A stretch of DNA of 64,000 nucleotides from Istiophorus platypterus. Its lineage: Eukaryota > Chordata > Actinopteri > Istiophoriformes > Istiophoridae. The notes below the pieces were generated by a model. That model saw only the letters and a program-made list of their open reading frames with translations, was not told the origin of the DNA and made no database searches. Location: positions 8,449,575 to 8,513,574 of the forward strand of contig CM029122.1 of assembly GCA_016859345.1 (NCBI GenBank), given 5' to 3'. Positions 49,492 through 61,690 of the stretch are shown one piece after another (within the stretch, counting starts at the first letter, position 1; every line of letters starts with the position of its first letter). Both the position numbers and the translations under genes were made by a program.

Positions 49492-50060
49492 TCATACGGA
49501 ATACTTCACAAAACCGGTTCTCGACCAAGTGTTTACAAGCGGGCTACGCTGAATTATAGCTCTGGACAGCTGTAATCGCATCTGATGTGCTTCATGCACC
49601 ACAGGAGTCCAATCTACCAAATGCCCAAAAATAGCAGCTTTGCCATATATAACCTCATCATGGAGGCAGGAGCCACTAAGAGCTCTGCAACCTACCAAAC
49701 ACCACACAACTGGTAAAGAAGACCAATGTTGGGTATTTTTACCGTAGAGGACATTCACATTGCGGGGCAGGCCACCAAAGAGAACAATACGCCCCAGACC
49801 CATATTTGATGAAATCATGTCGTATTTTTTAGGTTTTAGATCGTTGACCTCATAATAAAATTGAGTGTCCACAATGCATTGCGATGAAAATGTAACTGAA
49901 GGAAATCTATGGTTATAATAGGCAATATGTACACAATCTGCACACTGTAACTGAAGACCCCCTCAGTTTGCTTCAGACCCTCCGGACTCCCAAAGGAGTA
50001 CGCCTTCAGGGCCTCAGATTTCTCATAGGGAAACACTATTCGGATATAGAAAAAGTCCAC
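49492..50060 (-). other. Unrecognised coding-like sequence in two offset open frames
   Basis: Minus-strand frames 50060-49836 (74 codons) and 49872-49492 (126 codons) overlap by about 36 bases in different registers, as a frameshifted coding remnant would. The first reads DFFYIRIVFPYEKSEALKAY and then a hydrophobic VQIVYILPIITIDFL; the second reads NDLKPKKYDMISSNMGLGRI and ends without a known motif. I do not recognise a family. It lies between the COMMD6 3' end and the TBC1D4 promoter, so it could be an old inserted element, a pseudogene or chance. Confidence 0.2.
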
Positions 50061-50237
50061 AAGTACCCGCAGAATTATTTCTCTTTGGATTCCGCATATA
50101 CAGAGTAGTCAGATGTTAAAAAGCCACACCGATTCCCAGATTCAGTTGTTTTATAATATAACTACTTTTACTTAGATTTTCTCTGAGATGTCAAGTTGTG
50201 ATGAAATGAGCAATGCAGTGAAAGCATTTAATAATTA

Positions 50238-50907
50238 TTTATTGCTTCACTGTTGCATCACACCGAACCGAGGACGGGATGAAAGAAGGCGGCAAAGACA
50301 CACAGATAGGCACAGTGAACATCTCAGCGTTACCATGGAAAAAACCAACAGAAAAAGTGTTCATCATTCAGACACTAACAGAAAGCACAAGGACTGTATA
50401 AACTTATCAAGGTCCATTTTACTTGGTAAGACTTTTAAATGAATAACTTTCCTGCAAAGTAGATAGAACATTTTAAGCAATATCTTTAACCATAAAGTAT
50501 ACAGGATGTTGTTATATGTTGCACTGATCGAAATCTCTTACCCTAAAAAACTGTGTAACAATAGCAACGGCTGTGTTAACTGTGGAAATGTACAATAAGT
50601 CCTAAGCCAGCGGAACTCAACATTTGACATTCTGTGACAAATGTTGCACAATTAGAATATTAGTTAGGTTTTTTTTGTAGTATTAGCAGTGTAGGTTGTA
50701 GCTATTTTAACAGCTGCAGGTCCTGAGAGTAAATCACATATGAGCTTTTGCAATGTGTGGAACAACTGTATTGCAAAGCTGACAGCTGACATTTGCAGTG
50801 ACTGGTGTCCAAATTTTGAGACAAACACCTGTGTCAAGCTGTTCCTCTGCTGTTTACATGTAAACTGGGGTGTAATTGCATCAAGCACTTAGGTGTGCTT
50901 GCAGCCA
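50238..50907 (-). other. commd6: COMMD6 probable 3' UTR with candidate poly(A) signal
   Basis: From the TGA at 50910-50908 the minus strand continues without recognised coding sequence to an AATAAA at 50243-50238 (tttatt on plus), a plausible poly(A) signal giving about 0.67 kb of 3' UTR. Confidence 0.45.
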
Positions 50908-53331
50908 TCATACGGTCTCCATAACAGCCGCCATCTCCTTGAACTGCTTGTGAAAGTTCTGCAGAGGATGAAAAAGAAAAACCCAAAAAACTCAGAAATC
51001 AAGCCAGAAATAAATGACACCAACAACACTAGATTTACAGCAATAAATACAGACCTGGAACTGTGGAATGGTCATCTCAAAAGACCTCTGACAAATATGT
51101 CCGGAGGGCTCAACGATCTTCATCAGTAGAGACACATATGGGGAGTTGAGAGATCGGCAGGTGTCGGAGCTCACTGCCATGCCGAGCTTCCACTGTATGT
51201 CCACTAACTGGACAGACAGAGTAAAACAAACAAGGCTTGCAAAGAGACAAATTGTGGGTTCAGGTCATCCTCGAATAACTGAAAATGAGTGACTTCTTTA
51301 CCGCATTAAATGTGGAAATACCTGGCCAATGCTGAGCATGGCCTGGACCTCCTGCTGAGCATGGACCAATGCACCATGCTCACTCCACAACCTGTGCAAC
51401 ACCTGGAGGGAAGCTTTGGACCACTTGTTACTGCCTTGTTCCAGCGTCGACACAAGGTCATCTCCGGAGAGTTTGTTCTTCCCAGCTGACCTGGCGATAC
51501 AAATGTTAACTATCACACCTTAGATTATAACTACGGGTTTCTCTATGTATGAATTAGCTTTTAAACAGACTATATAAGGAATGCATGTCTCTAACAAGGG
51601 AGAAGACATGCACTAGTTATCAAATTAACCAACTGCAATCAGAGAAAAAAATTAGGATGAAAGATACCTGAAAGTTATCAAAAGAAACCTGACAATGTTC
51701 TGCAGAGCTTCATGGTCAAGTCTGACTCCAGCTCTTTGAAATTGCTGCCCAGAAGAAAAACAACAACAACAAAAGAAAAAAGAAAAAAGTATTGAAAGAG
51801 GAACTTGGGAAGCTCGGTTACTATAAGTCAAGAAAATTCTGTGGAAATACTGACTCACGTCAGAAATTTCAGCTGAATCTACTCCTCTAGCCTGCCCTCG
51901 TAGATAAATCAGAATGTGCTGACACTGTGGAGATTATAAGATTAGTTATCAGAACTCCAGTATAACGACCGGCAAACGGCACATCCTGTGCAACTTGTGC
52001 AGAGCAGTGCTGCTAATGGTGCTACAGTGAACACTATAACACGGAATTTAACATTCAGTTGTTTATCCTGCGTACAGGTTTGCACCACATGTATGTCACC
52101 CTGAAGCAAATCTTAAAAACCTGACATGTAAAGAAGCATGCATCATGCATGCCTGTGGTATTTATACAAATACTGGTGGCAAAAATAACAAACATGGCAT
52201 GTGATCTGTGTGGTGCTTCTTCTAAATCACTTCAATATTATTTGAGGACCATGCTGCATGCTAAGTTGCCTTTTTGTACACACGTAACTTGCTTTTGCAT
52301 GCAGATATCTACAATCTGAGATTGCATGTACTCACTGCTTCAGCTAACAGATCTGGAGAAAGCCTGCCAATGTTGTCCACAACTTTGTTGATGCCTGAAA
52401 TATAGAAGTGAAGCAATTCATTTATCACAGGGTTTCCCCAACATTTCTGGACCCGTACTCATCGGTCTCAAGATGCTCATCAGTCACGGTGTCATGTGAG
52501 TCTGGCTCTGGTAAATTATGCTGCCTCCTTGCTCTCTTTACAGTCGAAGACATGCAACTGCAATAGTGTTTCTGAGTTAAACTATTTAGGTATTTTATGT
52601 AGTTATTTTAAAACTATTACAAATATCAGTAATTATGTAACATTATAAATACCCTTTAACCTGAAGACATCGAAATTAAAAAAAAAAAAAAAAATCAGAT
52701 GGTTATTGTGTTAACAGCCAAAATATGAATAGTAGGGGAAAACGTCAGGGGATGATAAACAGGGTAAACAAAGCAAGAGTAATAGGTAATGACTAATATA
52801 GAAGAAAGGGTGTTACTTTATACATTAAAAGTTAAATATATTTAATGCATTCCTTGAAATTACACAAAAGTAATGTTGAGGGTACAACAACCAAGTTTAA
52901 CCTGTTTCTGAATGGATGCATGAGAGGCACAATACGGGGCTAAGGTTATGTTCTGGAGTAGCAGAGGTCACTGGCAGGGGTTAGTTTAAGGTTGGGGTCA
53001 GGTTAACCGTCTCAGAAGACGACTAGTTGGGGTTTAGGGTATGGTTATGTTAAGGTAAAGGGGGGAAACGACTAAACCACAGGGGAACAGTCTCCGCTAC
53101 ACCTCCGACTAACCACCGTGTTATGCTAACGCTAACTAGTAAGGCACCGTATATTTCCTGGACGGCGCACAGCGCTACGTAAGAAGCCGTCATTATCCGT
53201 CTCTCTGGTCAAACCGCTGAAATCACCGTAACTCTACGTGATGCATGTTTAAACAACAACAATAACAACAACAACAACAACAACAATAACAACAACAGAC
53301 ACCCACCATATGATTCCCCCGTCGCTGGCAT
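50908..53331 (-). CDS. commd6: COMM domain-containing protein 6, seven coding exons
   Basis: COMMD-family protein; family members form a ring in the Commander complex for endosomal recycling and have been linked to NF-kB control. Exons (minus): 53331-53307, 52394-52336, 51924-51859, 51744-51668, 51490-51322, 51207-51055, 50958-50908; 600 bases, 199 residues, all GT-AG and in frame. The COMM domain is about residues 133-199: QWKLGMAVSSDTCRSL, FEMTIPQFQ, FHKQFKEMAAVMETV, nearly the same as human COMMD6. Residues 10-132 form a helical N-terminal half with INKVVDNIGRLSPDLLAEA and LHRLWSEHGALVHAQQEV, absent from the 85-residue human protein as I know it. Introns are short (96-912 bases). The first exon codes for only 8 full codons; its start is the only in-frame ATG seen before a matching donor. 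Confidence 0.94.
52681..52695. repeat. Poly-A run in COMMD6 intron 1
   Basis: About 17 consecutive A. Confidence 0.85.
53253..53297. repeat. (AAC)n microsatellite in COMMD6 intron 1
   Basis: AAC/AAT triplets, starting about ten bases inside the intron after exon 1 (GTT repeats in transcript sense). Confidence 0.95.
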
Positions 53332-53560
53332 CTTCTCTCTCAGACGGGCTACAGGTTTGACAGCGGCGGCAGCACTACCGTTGCCAAATTAGCCAACTCC
53401 TCGCTAGATTTGGTAACTTTGAAGCAAACCTTGAGCGGATTTTTTTTAATTTTTCTTTAAAATGCGTTGTTATTACTATATTTGAAAACAAGTACGGAGA
53501 CTTTTCGGGCGGACAACACCGCTACTTCCACCTACTTTCTTCTTCCTTTTGTTTAATGGA
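53332..53560 (-). promoter_or_regulatory. commd6: COMMD6 upstream region
   Basis: This is the stretch immediately 5' of the COMMD6 ATG. It contains CpG-bearing sequence and pyrimidine-rich runs but no TATA box I can fix. The gene's own first intron begins in an (AAC)n tract (53253-53297). Confidence 0.3.
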
Positions 53561-56281
53561 GGTCATCCACCGAACAGCTTTCGGTGTGCTACCGCCACCT
53601 TGTGGGTTAGAAGGTGTATCACACCGGTTACTCTACCGGCTGATCCACCGATTGTTCCCAGTATTTTCTCTTGTGGATTCACTATAAAAAGGAAAACAGC
53701 CTACGTGCTCCACCGTTTCTCGTCTGTTCACATGTTTATTCATTATTTTTTAATGGGCCTCGACCTTGATATAATGTTCCCCCCGCCTTCTATTTCTATT
53801 GCTTCCTTTCATTTCCCCTTTCTTTGAATACTATAGTATTATTGGCCTTTATTGCCTCTATTTCCTCCATTTCTCTTTCATTTCTGACTCGATTATACAT
53901 TTGATCCCAGCTTTGCTATATTTTACAATCGTGCTTATTTCTCTTTTCCTTGTTGCTGCTTTGGCTTATTTATCTGCCTTTTTCCATCCACACCAATTTG
54001 CTGAGGAAACCACATGAATTTAATATCTCCTCCTGTCCTCTTGATGCTCAATATTTATTGTGCTATGTCAAGTAGGCACCTATGTCTTACTTTGTATCTA
54101 ACTGCATGAATTTAACATTTGTTAGTGCACAACTGGGATCAGAACCTGTTAAAACTTTGACTGGTTGAAGTTCTTCTTCAGTTTAAAGCTTGTAGAATTG
54201 CATCACTAAACCTTTTATGGGACATTACATTAATTCTGTAATGATAAATGTTATCCATACTCTACTGTCCAATGTTTTAGATGCATATGTGTATACTTTA
54301 GCATTTTGTAGGTAATTTAATTCAGTCATTAACAGATACAATTTTTTTTTTTTAATTCTGTAAATACTGTTATGACACAGGCTTGCTCTTTTTTTAAGGG
54401 GGATAAAGCTGTGCTTGCACATGTAGCTGAGTTGCTAGCTGTGGCTAATAGTCAGTGGGGTCCCTTCAAAATTTTAAAGAGATAAAGAAAAGAAGATGTA
54501 AGGAATGTGTTCAGGTCATAATCAGAAGCAATGTAACTACCACTCCGCTGCTGAGATGCTGCTATCTGTGTGGCATAATCTTAAAAGAAGATATGAATGG
54601 TTGCAACAGATAAACATTGTTTTTGATGAGGCTAATCACGATAGAATTGTGGATACATTATCTCTACCTGCTTTACCCTCATTTGAACACATTACAAATT
54701 TGAGAAGCGGCAGCTATCGGCAGCATGTGAATGATATTTTAATATGATACTATATAGAGAGGGATTTATTTTTGGTTTAAAAAATCTTAAGGGCCAACTG
54801 TCATGTAATGTAGCTCACAAACTGCCAAAAATAGATTTGCTAAATCAGTCTTTTATTCATTATGACACTGTTGTGCCTAAATAGATTAGTCAAGGTTGAC
54901 TCATCTTCTAAAAAAAGGTGAAAATGGGCTCATCAAAAAATATGTTTCGGTTGAAATGTCGCCACTTCCCTGAAGAGTCACAGGAGCATTTGATTTGGTG
55001 CCACACAACAAAAAGGACAAATGTTGCTCACAAGCTTGGCAGCTACGATGGAGCAAACAATCTTAATTCTATTAAGACTGCATGGAAAATGAAGGAACGT
55101 CTGCCATGATTGTGCATTTTTGTGCATTAGTTAATTGGTTAGTGTCACAGCTAGTACTTAACTAATATCAGCCACTAACGTATTAGCCAAAGAAAAGAAG
55201 CCTTATAGGATCTGTGGCTCCATAACCTGTGTGCTCCAACAGTCGCATTGAGAACAACAAAGATATTATAAAAATGCCACTGGAAAAAAGAGGGAGATAT
55301 ATTACAGAACAAGAGAGGAAACAAAGTTTAGGCTGTTTGGGAATTTGAGTCTTTTATAAAAAGCTTGGGCACAAATTATTGAGCAGCTTGGCTACTACCA
55401 CTGAAATTTACATATATCTTATTTGGGACATACAACATCTGTCATCAAGCCCCCTCAGTCTTTATGTACTTAAGTTTGCAATAATCATGAAACATCAGTA
55501 CATTTTGTTCTCTGACTCTGGTCAGAGGAAAAAGATGAGGTAGAAAAAAAAAACAGCACAATGCTGCAAAGCTGCAAAGCCAAGCCTGCTACATTATTTA
55601 CTAAATACTTACTTAATGCAAGAGTTAAAACCGATGCAGAAGGAATGAGAATCAGTCAGTAAAATGCACCGATATGAAGGAGAGACATCAGTATGACATT
55701 TCTCCACTCCACCACCACTTCTGGTTGTTGGGGACCCTAATTATGTTTAAAGGTGCTGTCAAAAGCATCATCCACCTCCGATGTTTCTGACACGGCATTT
55801 CCATTTTCATGTTTGCCAGCCTGATGATTCCTGGTGTCCGTTTCAGTCATTTTACTGTCAGAAAAAAGGGAACATGCTGCTCAGGTGGGTGAAGACACTC
55901 AATAAGATACAGAAAGAGAGAGGAAGGTGCAGAAAGTGACTGTATATGCAGCAGCCCATATCGAGACAGATGTACAATGTTCATCCATAGATCACTTTTA
56001 AAAGCGACTGGGATCCTGGGTTTATGCTATATGTGTATCTGTAATCTAAAAGTGGAACAAAAGAGATTTTTGACTGCATAACATAAAAAGATTAAAGAAT
56101 AGATAACAAGAGATGGGATATTTCCGAGTGTTTTTTCACAGAAGCTCTGGAATTTACATTGTGGAAATTTGAATTGAAATGGAAGTTTATAAACCATGAA
56201 AACTAGATGACTGTGTCTCCTTGGAGTTGTAAGTTATTTCAGATGAACAAGATGTGGGTAATACCAGTCAACACACTCACA

Positions 56282-56283
<2 letters not shown>

Positions 56284-56341
<58 letters not shown>
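56284..56341. repeat. (AC)n microsatellite
   Basis: Uninterrupted AC for about 58 bases, the longest pure dinucleotide tract in the window. Confidence 0.97.
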
Positions 56342-56344
<3 letters not shown>

Positions 56345-57497
56345 GTACTGTATTGAATTTCATGTCTTCTTAGCTAAAGTGAACTCAGCCAGGTACTCTT
56401 TTGTCTTTTCCCCAAACAGTGTTTGATGAGTAATTTTAATACTTTGCACAACTTGTTTCAGTAGTTTTTCTCAAGGCACTGGCCTCCAGTAATTTTCTTT
56501 TGGGCATGACTCACTGCTCAGCCTCAGGCCAGGCTACAGGCTGGTCACTGTTAAGGAAAAACAGGTATTTGGTGGTTGAAATGTGAAGTCCAGAGGAGAA
56601 GCTTGGTGAAATTATTTATATGATCGTGTCGATCCGATGCTTTTCAGCCTCAATCAATGTCATGTTGTGAATTGTCGCATTATATCTTAGGATGTTTTGA
56701 CCTCGGGTAAAGTTTGACCAGAACAGAGGCAGAAACGAGTGAAACATAAGATTGCTGATGGATATGCACACCTGCAACCAAGTTTTTCTGTTAACTGTGG
56801 CACAGCTACATCATTTTTTGCGTGAGCATCATATCCGATCACTTCAGTTAAAGAGCATGCTATCAACTGCTATCATGAGGTGAAGGCCACATGTAAAGTA
56901 TAGCGTCCAAGAACAATACTTGGCCACTCATACTGAACACTTATCATGTTATGACCTTTTGTAAACTGGAGTGAATGCAATCAAACTACAACGTTATTGT
57001 GGAACATCAGTTTTAAGCCAACAAACTGTCTGAAACGGCACCATCCTCTGCACAGACACAGCTATTGCAGTGCATACAGAGAGAAGCAATACAGCAGAAG
57101 GTGGACACAGTGATGTGAACATCCAACAGAGTATAATCAAATTCAGTGTAAGTAAAGCAGCATCTACTATCTTTGTAAAGCTATTCATAGGCAAGTATTG
57201 TGTAATAGAGGCACTGACTCGACACTAAGGTCAAGGGTGATGTCGAGTATTTTTTGTTAATATACTATCACTGTTATGTAATGTTATGTTTCCTGATTTT
57301 TAAGAAGTGTAATTACAAGCATGATTTTGAGACATGGCAATTAGCTTAAAATCCAACTATGGTCCAATATGCAATTTATGAAAACTTGAAACCTCCAGTG
57401 CAAACTCACTGATGCAGAAAAACAAAAACTTCAAAAATGGATTAATTTAAATTCATTGCAGGTACGGTTTTAACCATTCAGTCATTGCCCAGCATAA

Positions 57498-57499
57498 TG

Positions 57500-57558
<59 letters not shown>

Positions 57559-57595
57559 TCTACTTTTGTTGTTGTTGTTGTTGTTGTTGTTGTTG
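57498..57595. repeat. Compound (AAT)n-(GTT)n microsatellite
   Basis: About 20 AAT units (57498-57558), a short spacer, then about nine GTT units (57567-57595). Confidence 0.97.
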
Positions 57596-57699
57596 GGGAA
57601 AAAAAATCTAAAACTGATTAGACACGCTAAGTCATAAGAAAGTGAATAAACAACCACGGCCGCTGGGACTCTGAAACACGCCCATGACCCTGGATTGTT

Positions 57700-58008
57700 C
57701 CACTATTAGGTGGCGATGTGGGAATTTCGGTCGAAAATCCCTTCGTTTCGCAGGCAAAGGACCATGGAAAACTATTTTATTTATACAAAAGAGTACTAAA
57801 AATACAAATAAGATGTCTATCTGTGTTACAAAGTTGTGGGTGATGTGCGTTTAGGATTTACGAAGACGCAAACACCCCCTGCGTTTTACCAAAACGCCGA
57901 GTTGCACTTTCCAGACGCGGAAGCGATTTCCAGCTGTCAAACAGATTTTTGTAAATCAGGTTTCAAGCTTTCGGCTTCGGGACAACCAACGTTTGACGTT
58001 ACTTCAGA
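57700..58008 (+). promoter_or_regulatory. uchl3: UCHL3 5' region with overlapping upstream open frame
   Basis: Sequence just upstream of the UCHL3 ATG. It contains an ETS-like CGGAAG at about 57918 and CpG-bearing sequence. An ATG at 57836 opens a frame running past the UCHL3 start in a different register; on unspliced sequence it ends at 58087. If transcription begins upstream of 57836, this would be an overlapping upstream ORF. The transcription start is unknown. Confidence 0.35.
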
Positions 58009-61000
58009 ATGGACTGTCCACGCTGGCTGCCCCTGGAGTCAAATCCAGAAGTATGTATTGGTTGATATTTTACCACCACGTCGTTGATTTTTGGTTATTG
58101 TCTTTTGATTTTTTTAAATTTAAGTCATTCATTCAGGAGCATGTGAGGGCCGGCTAACCGATGCTAGCAGGGAGAACAAAGCTGAAGCCGGTGTTGCTGC
58201 TTTGCTGGACAGCGACAGACATTTGATTAACGTTTTTTTTATTTTGTGTCTTTTCCTTCGTCAGGTCATGACTAAGGTGAGTATTTTCTTCTGATCGGAT
58301 TTAACACCAGACGGGGCCTGAATAATCAGCGGCTAAGCGGCGTGCAGACCGAAGCACAAGGCCTACCCGGCAGCGATGCTACACCCGGTGTAACAGCACC
58401 TTATTACCTAGAATAAAGAAAAGATGCCTGGTAAACATTATGGTGGGAGACAGACCATGAAGAATATGACCTAACCAGGAGGTTGAATGCCCCCCCCCCC
58501 CTAATTCAGTCTATAAATGCAAGAGCAATTCATCTATCATCATAGTCAACAAACATTATACAATATTTAATGCTTTATAGTACAGGATCACGGGAACTAT
58601 GACATTTTCTATTTATCATGACTTAAAAATAGAGACTGAGTTCAATTGGTGCACGTCCTTTTATTCGTTTAAAATCGTTGCAAGTTTAACAATTTAGCCA
58701 GTGCACTGCAGGCAAGCTGATCATGTGAAACGCTGCTATAGCCAAGCAGAAAATTCAGCATAGCTCATTGCCAGCTTATCAGGCGCAGCTAGCCTAAAGT
58801 ACTGCAGTCTGAAACAACTTCTCTCCAGTAACCTTCATTAAGGCCATAATGTCGGTGGAACTGCCTTATAGGAGTGTTGATTTTCGGAGGATGCAGTTTG
58901 TGGTGGTGTTGCATTATATGTATGTATGTATGTATGTTCACACCATTTACATCCATGATTGAAGACCAAATAACAGAAAACACATCTCTGTACAATGCAG
59001 TTCAACAGCACCGCAGACTACGTCCCCCAAAATGGTCGTTACAGTCAAAACTCTCTGAGACACTTTCAACAAAAACTGAACATCATAAGGATTTATTCCG
59101 AGGCTATTCTATTAGACTAAAGTAACTTTAGCAACAGTAGGTGTACCTAATAAACTGGTAACTGAGTGTGCATGGAGAACAAAGTTTCCGATAATAAATG
59201 ATAATAAACCTTGGTTTAAATTGAGCTCTTCTATCAGATTTTCCCAATGCTTAGTATCAAAATACATAGTTACAGGGAAGTTTCTTGGAGATAATCAAGA
59301 AATTGTGGACCTCTAAAATATAGTCTTCCCTATAATTTTGTTTTGTTATGAGTGTTTTATAGAGAGGGGAGTCACAGTTATTTCTTTTTGCATTTGCAGG
59401 TTTAATTGTAATAATTTTCTCATGTCTTGTACTTTCTTGAGTTAGGTAGTGATCAGTTCTTTCTAAAGATAACCAGAAGCCAGTTATTTCATGCACCTTA
59501 ACAGTGAGTTAAACTTATCTCCCTGACATTGTTAGGTTAATTTCACATCTTTGTTTGGATACAAACTTACTCTAAGTATTTGTACAGTTTGTTAATTGTT
59601 TGGGTATGAGGCCAACTTGGCAGTTTGGAGATGTATATGGACTGGATCCAGAGCTTCTCAGCATGGTACCACGACCCGTGTGTGCAGTGCTACTCCTCTT
59701 CCCAGTGACAGAGAAGGTACTTTAATTTATTCTTGCAACATCTTTGGTGCACAATGTCTCAACTGTATGTCAGTTAACCATAATAGATGTCTTCACATTA
59801 TGCATATTCCAACTTCAGACTACTGAACAACAGTCTTGTGCGTGTTGTTGCAAGGTTTATGATCATGCCATACAAAACAACGTTTTCCTAATATTTCTCT
59901 TCTCTCATGCCTCCTTCCAGTATGAGGCATTCAAGCAAGAAGAGGAAGAGAAACTCAAAGATCAGCGACAGGAGGTCTCTCCTGACGTCTACTTCATTAA
60001 GCAAACTATTGGGAACGCCTGTGGAACAATAGGGTTAATTCATGCAGTGGCAAACAACCAGGCACACCTGGAATTTGGTGAGTAGTTATTCCATTCATGT
60101 CACACGGGATGGTAGGAATACGAAAGATTCCTATGTTGAGAGCAACAACTCAGTATGGTGGTTTGATTGCAGACTTGATTGTTTCAGGGTTAAAATTACT
60201 ATTTGTGTTTAATTACATTTTGAGAAGTGGTTAGTGGTGTTGATATGATGGAAAAACAGTTTTAAGTACTTTTGTTCAATTTAATCTCCTACAAGAGCTC
60301 AGATGATTGTATCACTTAGTTTTTAGACCAAGAAAAGATTAGATTCATCATAATGAAAGCAATACCTTACAATGCATTATCTCCTGTCACAGTATATGTG
60401 TATTGATCTATCACCAAGCTCAAAAACCAAACATATTTTTTGCTTGCAGACAGTTTTCTATAGATTTGACTGTATATTCTTCTTTCTCCTCAGAGCCTAA
60501 TTCTGCTCTGAAGAAGTTTCTTGAACAAACCTCCAAAATGACCCCAGAGGAAAGAGCCACCTTCCTGGAAAAAGATGAGGTAGGAAACGTTGAAGAGCAA
60601 AATGTTTGCTCAAGGACGGCACGATGAAGTGGTCAGAGATAGACACACGAGTGAAAGACAGAACTGAGGTTTTGGATTCATTCAGGCCACTGGTCACAAA
60701 ATGGAATCGAGGGTCTGCACTTCAGGGATATTTTTCTGTTATTTTAGTCATTAAGATTGACCCATAGTTCTGACCCACCCCAACTGTCACATAAGCTTCA
60801 CTGGTATCTGGTACTCTCAACTTGTTGAGTGATGTCAAGAACGAGAAAAATCATCTATGTTTCCTAGTAACCCCTTTTATGACGTTAAAACTGGAGACTA
60901 CGGACATTATCTTACGGAAAAATGAGAATATTTAATAGCTGCATACATTTTTTTGCCTAACATCTTGCAAAAAATCTTATATGCACAGGAGAAAATGACT

Positions 61001-61690
61001 AGGAAATATGATACAAGAAAATGATTTTTCTTTCTTTCCTTCTTGTTTCAGAGTATACGTGTCACACATGAATCAAGTGCACAGGAGGGACAGACTGAGG
61101 TTTGCACTGAATATTGGATAATATGTGATGTCTAAGGTTGCTTTTGATAAATTTTCTGTCAAACTTTACTACTTAATGTAAATGCATATGTTGAACTGAA
61201 GAGGACTTTGCATTTATTCCTCTTTCTGTTATAGGCTCCAAGCTTAGATGAGAAAGTGAATCTGCATTTTATAGCTTTTGTGAATGTCGGAGGGCAGTTA
61301 TATGAACTGGGTGAGTTAACCACATTTGAATTATGTTTTGTTTTTTTTTTTTTAATCAGAAATATTAAGTCAGTGAAAACATTCAAAACCCCTGATGAAG
61401 CGTTGGGATTTTTTTTCTTTTCTTTTTTATTTTATCCCTAGATGGCCGGAAGCCTTTCCCTATTGTTCACAGAAAGACTTCAGAGGACACTTTCCTCGAG
61501 GTACGACATCCCAGAATAAAACAAACATGTCTATGTAAAAATATCTGTTGATCCGGAGTTGCAATTCATCCTTTTCCTCTCGTGTTTGATTGCACCGCAG
61601 GATGCTGTAGAGGTTTGTAAGATCTTCATGGCCCGCGACCCTCAGGAGGTTCGTTTTACCATCATTGCCCTCTCCAAAGATTCATACTGA
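58009..61690 (+). CDS. uchl3: Ubiquitin carboxyl-terminal hydrolase isozyme L3, nine coding exons
   Basis: Cysteine protease of peptidase family C12 that removes small adducts from the C terminus of ubiquitin and NEDD8 in the cytosol. Exons: 58009-58050, 58265-58276, 59588-59716, 59921-60077, 60494-60579, 61052-61099, 61235-61310, 61442-61500, 61601-61690; 699 bases, 232 residues (human 230), all GT-AG and in frame. Motifs: RWLPLESNPE, DPELLSMVPRPVCAVLLLFP, KQTIGNACGTIGLIHA, VNLHFIAF, YELDGRKPFP. The catalytic residues fall at Q89, C95, H169 and D184, the human positions. The sequence between C95 and H169 includes the MTPEERATFLEKDE segment of the active-site crossover loop. Exon 2 is only 12 bases (V-M-T-K). 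The start is chosen by alignment to the human N terminus. Likely fully functional. Confidence 0.97.
58489..58502. repeat. Poly-C run in UCHL3 intron 2
   Basis: About 12 consecutive C. Confidence 0.85.
58917..58937. repeat. (TATG)n short tandem repeat in UCHL3 intron 2
   Basis: Five tatg units. Confidence 0.9.

Larger units (their letters stand above)
53561..57699. other. COMMD6-UCHL3 intergenic sequence
   Basis: No gene is recognised. Two short plus-strand frames (54505-54747; 54918-55109) are uninterrupted but show no motif, and 53549-54017 is T-rich. It holds the long microsatellites listed below. A/T-rich throughout. Confidence 0.55.

Noticed and set aside
52900..53060. ggttaggg-like words suggesting an interstitial telomere repeat
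   Set aside because: The words (ggggttag, gggtatggtta) are irregular and do not form a TTAGGG array.
11414..57595. Microsatellites as a possible CRISPR-like array
   Set aside because: These are simple di/trinucleotide repeats with no spacers, in a vertebrate genome.
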